From: Sordaria brevicollis | Taxonomy: Eukaryota; Ascomycota; Sordariomycetes; Sordariales; Sordariaceae | Reading direction: 5' to 3' | Length of the DNA stretch: 64,000 bases | NCBI GenBank assembly: GCA_033439795.1 | Contig: JAUTDP010000010.1 | Coordinates: 2,418,001-2,482,000, forward strand | Part shown: in pieces, positions 23,116 through 35,162 of the stretch | Layout: the number at the start of each line of letters is the position of its first letter | Numbering within the stretch: position 1 is the first letter of the stretch | Notes under the pieces: generated by a model | The model's input: the letters and a program-made list of their open reading frames with translations, nothing else | Databases searched by the model: none | Told to the model about the DNA's origin: nothing | Translations under genes and position numbers: made by a program

Positions 23116-26100
23116 CTTGATAAACTGTTTTTTGTTGTGGTTGAAACGTTGAGTGGTTATAGGATAGTTGATATGTTAATACGTGCTGTGTTGTGTTTTG
23201 GTCTCTTTTTGGGCTAGTAGTTGTTGATAATGAGAAATGTAGAACAACACAGCCCAGGGTATGAAAAGGGTTCGTTAAGGTATGATATATGTATCTCCCC
23301 TTCGAGCGTGATGATCAAGTGTCCAAAGGAAGGAGTTACGGTGAATCACGGAAGGAGAGGTCGTTCTATGTAAATCAAGTTTGCCAAGACCGCAAGACCG
23401 GGACTTAGTCCGGCCGGCAGTCGTTGTTTGACTGGACTTTGTTTGCCGGAGATAACGACTGCGTGTCTGTGCTTCTTCAATTCGGATCAACTCCTTTTGG
23501 GAGTTGCCGATGAGTTTTTTGGCTTCAGTTTTTACTTTCTACATCGTTGATGGGCAATTGACGGGATTTTGAATGCTGTAGAAAAATGATATCTCCATTT
23601 TGATGGCTGAGTGTCCAACTTTTGACCAGCCGATGGGTTTGCTGATGAACAGGTATGGTGAGCAATCAGTGTCTTGCAATTGGAACTTTTAGATAGGTAA
23701 GGTATACAGCCGATGAAAAGATTGATGGGCCACGTTTGGGTTAGAAGGCTTCTAGAATTCACAAAAAAAAAAAAAAAAACGTGACCTTGCTTTCATCTCA
23801 CAGAATGGCAGCATCTTGGGTAGTCACCTCGGCCCGCTAGCCGTGTTTATAGCGAGCAAACATTGAGTTCCGACGAAAAGACCTGGTCATAGCCGAGAAA
23901 CGGACTGATTCTGAAGCACAAGTAGTTTAAGGAGCCATAAGATCCAACTGCTTGTAACCTACCTGCCTTCAAATGAGCGGTGTTTGATACGTATTGTGGC
24001 TGATCCAGCCCCCTTCCTCGTCAGCTGAATAAGCCAACGACATCTTAGCTTCACCAAGCCTCATAGAATGCCAACTCTCTCCCGCTCTTGATCGACGCAT
24101 GTATCTTCCTCACAAACCAGCCTTCTTCGATCCTGTATCTGTGTGTACCTGCCTAAGATCCACGTCCCGTGCCAACCCCGCTGCCGAAAGCTAGAGCACT
24201 CTGGGAGGCAAGCCACTTCAGCCCTGTAGGAGCTAGTTCTTGCCTCCCTCTTCCTTCTGTGGAGGCTGGGATCCTCCTTTTGGTTTGATTTCGACAGGCA
24301 ACCCCCTTCAGGGAGATATCTCCGAAAGCTTGCTGTTTCTTATCGGTCCTGAGAGATGCGGGGTGGTTGGGCTGTCATTGAGTGACCGTCTTACAAGGCT
24401 GATGCTGAGCGGCAAGGTGAGAGAGCAGGTATTTCATCAGAAAAAAATGGTGAAACGAGTGATGAGCTCTTGCAGCTTGTGATTTCGAGACAAAGCAAAA
24501 CTGAGAGCAAACGTGAGGCCATGTTTGCAGATATTGCCGGTATCACACAAGAGGCTTTCTGGAATTTCCTTGTGTTGCGCAAGCCTCGTCCAGCCTCATA
24601 TGGGATGAAAGGCGCCTCGACTTTTGTGTCATTCGTCCATATATCTTTGGACTCGAAGTACAGATCTAGACCTCGTCACTTGAGCGGCCTTTGAAGAACA
24701 AATACCAAACTGCGTCTGAGGTGCAAAGGAGTGATCAAATGAAAAATGAAGGATTGCTTACAAGCCCATCTCATCCATCCTATATCACCCACGTGCTGAC
24801 ATGTCATGGAACCCTCTCCATCTGACAGTGGCTGTGTAAGTGTTACATAACCCTTTCGATTTCCCATTCTTCCACACTTGATGGTCTGTATGGATCCTCG
24901 TCCTCTTTGGGTCAAAACCGAGAGACATCGTCAAAGTTGATCATCTCACAGAGGCCAAGTGTCAACCATCTCGTCCTGAAAATAGTAGTAAGTCCCACTT
25001 AGGATCGAAGTAAATAACACTAAAGTCAGGGGCAAAGGAAACAAGAGAGACAAGCCCATGTGCCAAGACGAACGATTCTGAGTGGTCTAAGACAGATGCG
25101 GCTTAAGAGGGGAGGGTGGTTCATGATCTTCATCAGGGGCACTCTCTGCTCCCAAGTAATGGGCGTTGCTTGTTTGCATACAAGACATGTGAACCTTGAA
25201 CCCCGATCAGAGTGAAGCTATCACCGTCAGCCGAGTTGTACCGAAGTGAAAGTTGATAGTATGGGTGTAAGGGGCAGGGAAGTATCGAGTTCGAAAGGGG
25301 AAGAAGATGGGACAGGGGTGTTATTGGTTCCGCCGTTTTCCATTTCCCATTGAATGAGCGGGCGGGTCGGGAAATCATGAAGATACCCACACTTGTAAAT
25401 TCACCCCAAATTGCCCAATGGATGGGTGGTCTGTGTCGGTGAGGGTGAGGATGAGGATGAGGGGTGAGATCGAGAAACGACATGTTCTCGCCGTCGTGGT
25501 CTCGCTCCGACATTTGGGATGAACTCGGTGTAAGGTACGTGAGTGTCTAGCAAAACAGCGCAGCTCCCTTTTCCCACGTGGGAATCTGGAGGCTAACGAG
25601 CTGCTATGGACTGTAGTTACGATCTGCTGGGGGATGCGTGAGCGGCTGACCTGTTCTTGGCGGAGTTCTTCCATAGTGAGAGTGTCTAGATCTGGTACCC
25701 TGGTGAATGCGGCGGTGATGGCCTTGTGATGGTGTAGTTGATGCGGCGGTGGGTGATGGTTGCGGTGAGGTTGGATGGACGTTAGCAGCCGTTGTATTCA
25801 TCAATTTGACATGACCAAAAAAAGAAGACAAGGGTGGGGCTTGTCTGGCCGAACGGAAAATCGGAATCTCAGGAGAAGCAACCTGGAAGCCATTCTCGTG
25901 ATTCCGTCCAGCCAGCCATGGGAAGAAGGGCCGGTGATGCTGTCGAGAACTTGAAAATGAAAAGTATTTCGAATTGTGTTGAAGAATCTAATGCAACGTT
26001 GAGAAAGAAAAGGAAGAATCCTTCCCCATCAGGTCTGGTTTGGAAAGAGCAAGTCGTTCGTCGCTTCCACTCTGACGTCTCGCTTAATTTTAAGGTCGAG

Positions 26101-28577
26101 CCGTAATTACCCGTTTGGTGTAAGGGGCATTTCTTCTGTAGCACAACGTCACTCGGGCCAACCATCTGTATCAAAGATACACAAACCGCTATCTCCCGGA
26201 GCACAGCATACAAGTAGAACAGAGTCCAGATGTTGAGACTACTGTCGGTGGCGTTTCACACTTTTCTCTGTGTGTTCTGTGATATTGTGTGAGGTGTATC
26301 AGTGGAAGATAGTAATAGATTCCGAGAACATGTTCCGTCAGCTGGGAGCGTTCCTGGTGCTGCTGAGAGCTGGCTGTCAAATTTCCCGGCCATGTCCACC
26401 GGAAAGCCCACGGTGGATCTATCGTGATCTCTCGCTGGTCCCACCACCCTGTTTTTAGCTCCCGCCGGGGCTGAAAAACAACATTAGCAGCCCCTCCAAA
26501 AGGCTAGAGGTACCCAAAGGTTGAATGAAGCTGTAGCCATAAGCAGTCATGAACCGCATTGGGGAGAGCTTACGATGAGGGTGATGAGGTGGGTGAAGTT
26601 GAAGATGGGGAGTTCCTGTCTCTTTCCCCCCTAATCCATGAACCGGGGCATGTGGGAGATGGATCATGGAGCTGGGCCTTGTCTCCAGTCTAACCCACGC
26701 CAGATAGTTCTCGAGGTATCTTTTAGCCGGTCAACGGTCAACGCCTCGTCCTGGTAGCTTTCAGGCAGGGAGGTACTAAGTGGATGCCCCTATTGAACAG
26801 GCAGTTAGGTTCAGGTCAGAAAGGGGAAACGTCAGGGCAACATTGGTTGGCAGAACTCGCATAGGTTGGGCAGGAAGTTGACTTAGTCCAACCAGTTCCA
26901 GTTCGACCAGTCATCCACCGAGTTTCGACAATGCTCTTTGACTGCTGGTTGCTGGTTGTTTTTGTTGAAGAAGCCGAACAACGCGGCGGCGATGCAGCAA
27001 AAAGTACAGCTTGGATGCATACGCCCATACGGAGCTATGCCTTACCCCTGGCTGCACTATGTAGGTGTCGGTGATGCTGCCTGCCCTTGCACCTCAACAA
27101 CACCCATCTTTTGCCTACAGAATCGACGACGAGAACATACCCAAAGAGCCTCAACTTGAACAAGATGTCCATCAAAACATCAATTCTTCCAGAAAGGGCT
27201 CCATTTTGCGGATTGGGTTCGGCTGCTTGGGCAGGCTGGCAGGTTCCATTCTGACGGTGATGTTGGCATGGAAGTGGAGGCGGGGTTATCCGGGTGTTTA
27301 TGCCTTGCTGAAGCACAGCAGCAGCAGCAGCAGCAGCTCAACACTTGCACCTAAACATTGATGCCAGGGGCAACCAGGGCCACAGGTTCACAACCCAAGT
27401 CCCCGCGTCGGGAGAAAAAAGGAAGCATTCCGAAAAGTGTCTGAGATTCAGTGAATGCCCAATCGTGAAATTGTCAGCATACTGAAGAAAAAGTCGAGTT
27501 GCACTGCAGTCTGTCCAAAGGGTTCTTTCCCTCACAAAAAGGTCAGACCCCGGTTCGTCTCTTCGTCAAGCAGTCCAATGACGCCACACGGTCAAGATGA
27601 GCCTGGGCCCGATCGGAGGGGTGGTCGAGGGGTGTGTCGAGGGGTGACCCACGGGGTACCTTGCTCAGGTACATGGCTCCCTAACAATTTCCACTCTGGC
27701 GTGGCCCAGTACGGGGTCAGTACGAGACTCTCGTAATGGGTTCCGACTTTCTATGGGCCATGTCATCTGGAGGTGGTTCCATGAACAAGATAAAAGCATC
27801 GAGATCCCCATGCCCACCTTGACTTTGTTGTTTGGTTCTTTTATTCTTCATTCCTCTCCCTCTCCATCATCCATCTCAGTCATCAACCAAGTCTCACCGC
27901 GTGAGCAATAGTTACGGAAGTACAAGCTGTAAGTTACCCTTGGAGACAAGAGGAAGAATGGGCAGCTGCTTGAGACTTGCACTTGCCCGTTGGCAGGCAG
28001 GCAGGCAGGCAGTTGCTACCCCTCCTCCTTTTTTTTCTTCCTTACCATTGGCACCCCTCACCTCTCCCCTACTCGAGTCGTCAGGAGTTCGGCCCTGGCT
28101 GGCAGGGGAACGGACGATTCACGGCAACCTCACCGTTCGTTGTTCCTTCCTCGAGGTCCTCCTCCCGGTCCTCCTCCTCCGCCGCTGGCCCCCCCTTTGG
28201 CTTATCTTACTGGAAGTTGGGCCGATCCTCAACGTGTCCACCGTCGACAACTTGAATTGAGCTGTCATTTGCAGAGAATTGGGACGCTAGAGAAATCACT
28301 GGCGGGTCCAGTATTCCAACAACTGCCAGCTTCCATTTCAAGCCAGAGGCCTGGCCGATCCCGACTCCTGGCTGCATTAGTCGTTTGGTTTCCATTCATT
28401 ACGTCAAGGAGGTCCAGGCTAACACACTCCCGCGCGTTTCAAAGAAATAGAAGAAGCTGCCTTCCTTCCCACCATCATCTACGCTACTACTTATAACTAC
28501 TACTTAATTCGCCCATCACGTCGTCCTTCTTCTTCTCCAACGTAATTCCCGACTTTGTCACCAACCAACTCGACACA
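23116..28577. other. long gene-poor intergenic region upstream of UDP-glucose pyrophosphorylase
   Basis: About 5.4 kb of normal base composition with no reading frame that looks coding. It contains an A18 run (about 23762-23779), a CAG microsatellite (about 27314-27340) and a GGCA repeat (about 27992-28010). The pyrimidine-rich part from about 27830 with several GTAAGT/GTGAGC-type donors may be a long 5' leader with an intron for the gene at 28578. No tRNA or 5S rRNA was recognised. Confidence 0.45.
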
Positions 28578-30334
28578 ATGGCCCAAGCAATCAAGAGCGC
28601 CCTCCCCGACCGCCTCAAGCCTTCCAACGGCGACGAGGCCGAGTTCGCCAAGAGGCACCATGGCAAGACCAGATCCCACATGGTCAGTATTCCATCTCAT
28701 CTCTCTTGTTGAGACCTCAGTAGCCAGCTTTCTCTCTTTGAGCATCCAACGGCGACAAGTCAAAGAGAAAAGACAGCAGACAAGATGACACCCCTCGAAC
28801 TAACACCCGACCAGGCTTTCGAGAACACCTCGACAAGCATCGCCGCCGCCCAGATGCGCAACCACCTCACACAGCTCGCTGAGACCGTAAAGGACCCCAG
28901 CCAGAAGAAGCTCTTTGAGACTGAGATGGACAACTTCTTCTCCCTCTTCCGTCGCTACCTCAACGACAAGGCCAAGGGCAACGAGGTGTATGTATTTGAC
29001 ACCCCCTTACGAGACAGACAAACGCTAACCCGACTTGCTACAGCTCCTGGGACCGCATTGCTCCTCCTGCCCCTCACCAGATCGTCGACTACGAGAGCCT
29101 TGCCAACAACAACTCCGTCGACTTCCTGAACAAGCTTGCCGTCCTCAAGCTCAACGGTGGTCTCGGTACCTCCATGGGTTGCGTCGGCCCCAAGTCCGTC
29201 ATCGAGGTCCGTGATGGCATGTCCTTCCTCGACATGTCCGTCCGCCAGGTTGAGCACCTCAACCGCACCTATGGCTCCAACGTGCCCATCATCCTCATGA
29301 ACTCGTTCAACACCGATGACGACACTGCTGCCATCATCAAGAAGTACGAGGGTCACAACGTCGACATCCTCACCTTCAACCAGTCCCGCTACCCCAGAAT
29401 CTTCAAGGACTCCCTCCTGCCCGTCCCCAAGTCCTTCGACTCTGCTCTCCATGACTGGTACCCTCCCGGCCACGGTGACGTTTTCGAGTCTCTCTACAAC
29501 TCTGGCATTCTCGACAAGCTTATCTCCCGCGGTATCGAGATCATCTTCCTCTCCAACGCTGACAACCTCGGCGCCGTCGTCGATCTCCGCATCCTCCAGC
29601 ACATGGTCGAGACCGAGGCCGAGTACATCATGGAGCTTACCAACAAGACCAAGGCCGATGTCAAGGGCGGTACCATCATTGACTACGAGGGTTCTGTCCG
29701 TCTCCTCGAGATTGCCCAGGTCCCCAAGGAGCACGTCAACGAGTTCAAGTCCATCAAGAAGTTCAAGTACTTCAACACCAACAACATCTGGATGAACGTG
29801 AACGCCATTAAGCGTGTCGTCGAGAACAACGAGCTCGAGCTCGAGATCATTCCCAACGGCAAGACCATTCCCGGCGACAAGAAGGGCGAGTCCGACATCA
29901 GCATTCTCCAGCTCGAGACCGCCGTCGGTGCCGCCATCAAGCACTTCAAGAACGCCCACGGTGTCAACGTGCCCCGCCGCCGCTTCTTGCCCGTCAAGAC
30001 CTGCTCCGATCTCATGCTCGTCAAGTCGGATCTCTACACCGTCAAGCACGGTCAGCTCCAGATGAGCTCCGCCCGCTTCGGTGACGCTCCCCTCATCAAG
30101 CTCGGCAACGACTTCAAGAAGGTTTCCGACTTCCAGAAGCGCATCCCCAGCATCCCCAAGATCATCGAGCTTGACCATCTCACCATTACCGGTGCCGTCA
30201 ACCTCGGTCGCGGTGTCACCCTCAAGGGTACCGTCATTATCGTGGCCACCGAGGGTCAGACCATTGACATTCCTCCCGGATCCATCCTCGAGAACGTTGT
30301 CGTCCAGGGTAGCTTGCGTCTCCTTGAGCACTAA
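28578..30334 (+). CDS. ugp1: UTP-glucose-1-phosphate uridylyltransferase (UDP-glucose pyrophosphorylase)
   Basis: Three exons: 28578-28682, 28815-28987 and 29044-30334, giving 522 residues, the usual length of fungal UGPases. The splice sites are clean (donors GTCAGT and GTATGT; branches CTAAC; acceptors CCAG and ACAG), and joins read R-S-H-M/A-F-E-N and G-N-E-V/S-W-D-R. The enzyme makes UDP-glucose from UTP and glucose-1-phosphate in the cytosol, feeding glucan, glycogen and trehalose synthesis. Signature elements are the nucleotide-binding loop [13 protein letters not shown] (about 126-138), the N-S-F-N-T-D-D-D segment, and the C-terminal left-handed beta-helix that drives oligomerisation, ending L-R-L-L-E-H. 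Strong codon bias (C-ending codons) fits high expression. The symbol follows yeast. Confidence 0.96.
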
Positions 30335-30933
30335 ACGTCTTGGTTTATACGTTTCTTGTTCAAACTTTGATTATTAGCACGTGCCGCCTTGCTTTTATGG
30401 CCTTTTTTGGGACGTCATACATATGATTATTATACCAATGGATATTACGGATTACTTCTTTTGTAATACGATCGTCCGGTCTATAGAACGGATGGTTTCA
30501 AAAGTAGAGATGGGAAGAAAGCATGAGCGATGGAGATGAGAAAGCGCATGGATAGGTAGAATTGGGAACTGAAAGGAGGTTTAGCAGTGCTTTTTTGGCG
30601 ATAGGTACAAATATGATGCTGTTACAGTCACATGTCGTTTATATGATGAAGTTACCATTGGATTTGCTGGTGATATTGTCGAGACAAGAGGCTCCGTTGA
30701 GTTGTTCTTTCATTTGCGCACATAATTAAACAAGGACTGATAGGTATGCCTACCAGAGCCACCTGGGCACATTTTTAGGTCAAGATGAATATTTCAAAGG
30801 ACACGCATAAATTCTTGGTAAACTGTTGACATGTTTCGTTCTCCTTTCTATTCATTCATGCCTATTCCTATATGCAAAAACGCCTGTTTTGTCCCATTCA
30901 CGTCATGCAAATCAATCCCTTTTCCCATCCCAT

Positions 30934-30935
<2 letters not shown>

Positions 30936-30978
<43 letters not shown>
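30936..30978 (+). repeat. 43-nt poly(A) tract between convergent genes
   Basis: An uninterrupted run of 43 A residues, bounded by CATGC on the left and CGCTTTC on the right, lies in the 3' flank shared by the pyrophosphorylase (plus) and ING-family (minus) genes. No duplicated flanks were seen, so a retroposed tail is not supported. Confidence 0.9.
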
Positions 30979-30979
<1 letters not shown>

Positions 30980-31078
30980 GCTTTCATACCACTTCTTCTC
31001 CTACACCTCCTTCCATCAACCCTTGTTAACTCTCTTTTTAACCCACTTAATCCTCGCCCCCTTCCCCTCCCCTTCCTT

Positions 31079-32998
31079 CTAAGAACCACCACTTCCTCCC
31101 CCTTGACTCCCTCCCCCACTTCCACCACCACCACCACTACCCCCCTTCTTCTTATTACTACTGCTTCCCTCCTTCTCCCCCTTCTCCCCCTTCTCCCCAC
31201 CTTTCTCCACGGCAGCCGAAGCCGAAGACGGAGGCGCAGGCCGCGCCGGGGAATCCCGCTCCATATTTTTCGCGCAAACAGGACAATACCAAGTCCCGTT
31301 CGGTTCGCTCTTCAGTCCGACGCACGACCAATGGAACCACTCGTACGGACACTCGTCGTTGTCGCAGGCTACCATGTCGCCGAAGGACACGTTTTGGCAG
31401 AGACAGTACTTGCGGTCGTCGCCTGCTTCTTCTTCTTCTTCTTCGTCTAGGTCCATTGCGTCGGGGTCTGCTTCGTCTAGGTCGAGGTCGGAGTCGTCTG
31501 CTGTGGGGGGGTTGTGGCTGGAGATGTGGGGGTGGTGGGAGGGGTTATGGGAGGAGGATAAGGTGGGGGAGCGGTGGAATTCTTGGGAGAGTTGGTGGGA
31601 GCGGTTGCGGGAGTGGGAAAGACCTGATGATGAGGGGCCGCCGGGGAGGGAGGTTCGGGGGGCGAATTGGGCTGTGGCAGAGTTGGAGGCGAGGGAGGAG
31701 GAGGGGTGATGGCCACCACCTGGGATGTCGTCTTTGTGGGAGAAGGAGGAGTTGGTGTGGTGGTGGTGGGATACGGAGCGGGAGTGGCTGCCTGAGGGGG
31801 TGTTACGGCCTCCGGTGCCAGTGCCGGCGACACGGCGGTGGATATCGGATTCGTGACCGGATAGGTTCGAGTCGGCATCTGATAAGTCGCTGTCGCCCGT
31901 GGAGTTGGCGCGCGAGGCGTTGGGTGTGTTTTTGGCCCCGGTGCCGCTGCCGCCGGAGCGTTTGAGGACCCGTGACAAGGAGGATTTGTGACCGGAGGTG
32001 GAAGAGGTGGTGCCGTTGGGACCAGCACCGGACCCGGAACCGGCTGATGGCGCACTGCTACCCTTCTTACGGGAGGCGGCCGAACTACCGGACGGTACGG
32101 ATTTCCTGCTTGTACTTCCACCTGTAGCTTTGCCCGTGCCCCGTGGACCAGCGCTGCCGGCGCGTTGGACACCGGCTGAGACGCCGCCGGAGGATTTGGG
32201 TGTTCCTGGTCCCAAGGAGGAGTGCCGGCCTAGGCCGCTGGTTTGTAGGTTTAGACCGCTGTTGGAGCGGACGGCGCCCTTACGCGCTGCACCACCGCCG
32301 CCGCCTGGCCCGGCCGAGTTTTCGCGGGCGCGTTGCTGGTTGAGTATTATAGTGGCTGCCGGCGTGGCGGGCGCCGAGGCAGAGTTGTGTTGCGAGGCGC
32401 CTTGGACGTTGCGGATCTGGTTCGAGCGGGCGGCGGCGCTGCCATTGGGGCCGGTGCCGTTGGCGAGGCCGTTCAAGGCGGAGGATATAGGGTGGTTCCC
32501 GTTGACGGGCCGGAGGGCGGTCGGGGCGGTGGTGATGTTGGCGGCACTGTCGCGGACGAGAGAAGGCAGTTCATCGGGATCGGTGAAACCGGGGTCGTGG
32601 CGGTCGTAGAGGACCTTGATCTGCTTGTCGAGAGCGCGGAGGTGCTTGTCGAAGGTGTGTTGCAGCTTTCGCGTGAGTTCGAGCTTTTCTTTGGAGAGCT
32701 GCTCGGCAAGCTCAAAGTTCTTGAGGATGGTGGCGCGGTATTCTTCTTCCTTTGGGTTCGGCTGGAAGCTGCCGTTGGCTTTGATGAACTTTTGGATGCG
32801 CTCGTCGTTCTTGTCGATTTCCTTGACCAGCTTGTCGTACTGGCGGTCCTTCTCGGCGATCTCGTCCTGCATGAAGCGGATCTCCTCAGGCAGGTTCTGG
32901 GTGTTGTGTATCCATTCGTCGAGGATCAATGCCGGGTCGAGCTCGGCGGCTGGCGGCATCTTCCTGACGAAGTCGATCGAGAGGTCGTCTCTAGGCAT
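31079..32998 (-). CDS. ING-family PHD-finger protein (Yng2/Pho23-like)
   Basis: 639 residues, single exon, minus strand. Residues about 18-135 form the helical ING domain ([16 protein letters not shown] start, then a Lys/Glu-rich coiled coil). A very long Ser/Gly/His/Pro-rich region (about 150-520) is probably disordered and ends in an acidic run. The PHD finger at about 528-575 has the full C4-H-C3 set, beginning Y-C-L-C-Q and including E-W-F-H-W-S-C and W-Y-C-P-V-C. ING proteins read H3K4me3 and recruit acetyltransferase (NuA4/NuA3) or Rpd3 deacetylase complexes; which one cannot be decided here. The tail after the finger is Gly/Ser/Lys-rich. It is divergent from the Hos2-type deacetylase gene. 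Confidence 0.92.
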   Translation of the reverse strand: MPRDDLSIDFVRKMPPAAELDPALILDEWIHNTQNLPEEIRFMQDEIAEKDRQYDKLVKEIDKNDERIQKFIKANGSFQPNPKEEEYRATILKNFELAEQLSKEKLELTRKLQHTFDKHLRALDKQIKVLYDRHDPGFTDPDELPSLVRDSAANITTAPTALRPVNGNHPISSALNGLANGTGPNGSAAARSNQIRNVQGASQHNSASAPATPAATIILNQQRARENSAGPGGGGGAARKGAVRSNSGLNLQTSGLGRHSSLGPGTPKSSGGVSAGVQRAGSAGPRGTGKATGGSTSRKSVPSGSSAASRKKGSSAPSAGSGSGAGPNGTTSSTSGHKSSLSRVLKRSGGSGTGAKNTPNASRANSTGDSDLSDADSNLSGHESDIHRRVAGTGTGGRNTPSGSHSRSVSHHHHTNSSFSHKDDIPGGGHHPSSSLASNSATAQFAPRTSLPGGPSSSGLSHSRNRSHQLSQEFHRSPTLSSSHNPSHHPHISSHNPPTADDSDLDLDEADPDAMDLDEEEEEEAGDDRKYCLCQNVSFGDMVACDNDECPYEWFHWSCVGLKSEPNGTWYCPVCAKNMERDSPARPAPPSSASAAVEKGGEKGEKGEKEGSSSNKKKGGSGGGGGSGGGSQGGGSGGS

Positions 32999-33960
32999 GG
33001 TGACTTTGTGTTAACTCGGGCACCTCGTAGTGAGGCACACTCTGTTTGGGTTCGTGGAAGTCGAGGCGCAAAAGAATATTCAACAAGGACGAGACGCAAA
33101 GTGTAAGGTCATAGGGTGGGTTGGATAGAGGTAGGAACGATGTTTGCTACCCCGCGATCCGGGCGCAAAGTGAATGGGAAAAGAAGGTAGGCAGGTATTA
33201 AAAAGTCGATTTGAGATGGAAGGCGCCAAGGAGCACAAGACTTATAATGATGGAAGGAGAGGAAGACGACGACAAAAGGAACACATGATGGAAATGGAAT
33301 GACGCAGTTGTATTGTGGATAAAAGTAGAGTAATGGTTTGTAGGCATATGCTGCTTACAACATGGAAGAGGAGGGAAGGGGGGAAATAAAAAAAAACGAC
33401 GGGTGATGATTCGCGAGTCAAAAAAAATCCAAGCGGGCTCACCTTGCGACAGATGTTCGGCAAAGTGTACGTATCGATAGGTACGGCGATAATGATATGG
33501 AGACTTGAACAAGTGGAAGTGGGCGCGCTATCGATGAGGTAACCCCCCTGTCAAGCTGTTGGGTAACGATAACTCTGGCAATGCGGCCAGCGGGGAGAGA
33601 TGCTCCTTCGAGTGGTTCCTTGGGCTATCTGTCTCTGTCTGGATGAAGTACCTGGTTGAGACTATGGATTGATGAAATGGACAGACAGATGGATAGTTGC
33701 TGATTGCCTGTGATGTGGCGGGGGAAACGGGCCCGTCATTCCCGTCGCGATGCCGGGCAGACAGTTGAGAGGTGACTTATTATAGAAGGAGAGCTATGGA
33801 GTTGGAGGTAGAGATGAAGAAAAGTTAGGGAGAGATAGAGAGCAACAAAGTAGCAAGGTCAACTTCCAAAGGGGAGAATACGGTAGAGGTAGGTAGGGAG
33901 GATGGTGGCCAGATTGAGCAAGTTGAGGTTGGTGTTGGCACACACACAGCTTAAAGCCAG

Positions 33961-34015
33961 ACAAGGCAGGGCAAGGCAGGGCAAGGCAAGGCAAGGCAGG
34001 ACAAGGCAAGGCAAT
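33961..34015 (+). repeat. pentanucleotide-type microsatellite (CAAGG/CAGGG)
   Basis: About 55 bases of alternating AAGGC and AGGGC-like units. It has no coding meaning in any frame. Confidence 0.85.
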
Positions 34016-34132
34016 ACCTCTAATTCAGTTAGGTTGAATGCGTTGGACGTCAACTGTTCTCTGTACCGTACCATAGCCGCGTCCGGAACACGCCGTTGGA
34101 TGTTAAGCATGTGCAGAGACAGCGAGCGGCAA

Positions 34133-34167
34133 GAGCAGAGGGCAGAGGGCAGAGGGCAGAGGGCAGC
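34133..34167 (+). repeat. 7-bp tandem repeat (GGCAGAG)
   Basis: Between four and five units of AGAGGGC/GGCAGAG in the same intergenic gap. Confidence 0.85.
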
Positions 34168-35162
34168 TGTGGGTGGCACTTTCCACTTTACATAGCACGG
34201 CATTCCTCACCACCACGCCGTGCCAGTTATCCCATCCCGTCTTGTGTATACTTAGGTGTCCCTGGTGCAAAATGCATGTCCATTCCGTCCATCCATCACG
34301 GCCACTTCTTCACTTGGTTCACAACTTCACACACAGTTCAATTCCTCGCGGTTGGCGGCCTTGCGAAAAAGATCACTCACAGTGGGAGGAATGAACGAGG
34401 TACGTACCCTCAAATATTGTTCCAACAGCCAATCACAGCTGCTGTTGTACCTCAACTCAACGCAGCCCGCAGTAGACTAAACTGGAACCGGTTAGTAAGC
34501 TCTCAGGCACAAGATCGCCACGCAAAGCAGGCGCGAGTGCACAGAGAGCAGCAGCGGGCACAAAGAGCACCTGCACCAGAAACTCAGAAAGAGCATTGAC
34601 GCTCCGCTGACAGTTCGGGATTCCAGTTACTTCGACCCCTGCTCAACTCCGAGGTACAGAGGTACTTGGACGGTAGGTTGCAGGGGTCCACGGTTCCTGT
34701 CAAGATGGAATTCGAGATCCACGACACCGAGCGGGCAGGCACAAGTTCACAACACCAACCGTGGTGATTCTCAACTCGGTCTCAAGGAAGGAACATTCAA
34801 CATCAAGAAAAAACCATACTCTCGCAATCCCCCAACGCGACGACTGACTGGACCACCCAACTCGGTTCTTTTGCTTCTACACATTCCATTCCATATCTCA
34901 TCTTGCTTACCACAATACATCATCAGCCACACCACACCAAGTCTACAGAGTTTACCACAACCCGTCTCTCGTCTCAACTCTCATTACAGCATATACCATA
35001 GACGTGGTTAACGACAACATTCTCTCATTTTCTCACTCCGACAGTCGAACACCATCTTTAAGAATACCTTATTAATTCTCCAAAGACGCCGGTACACGGC
35101 TTGGACGGAGGACACCGGAAAAAACAAAAACACAAACACCACTACACAACATCATCACCATC

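Larger units (their letters stand above)
32999..35162. other. divergent intergenic region between ING-family and HDA-2 genes
   Basis: A 2.2-kb promoter-containing gap with two small tandem repeats (listed separately). The last 130 bases before 35163 are A/C-rich leader. Open frames here are short and not coding-like. Confidence 0.4.

Noticed and set aside
28955..30331. 458-residue open frame on the minus strand
   Set aside because: It is antisense to the UDP-glucose pyrophosphorylase gene and its Asp/Glu/Leu/Val bias is what C-ending codons give when read backwards.
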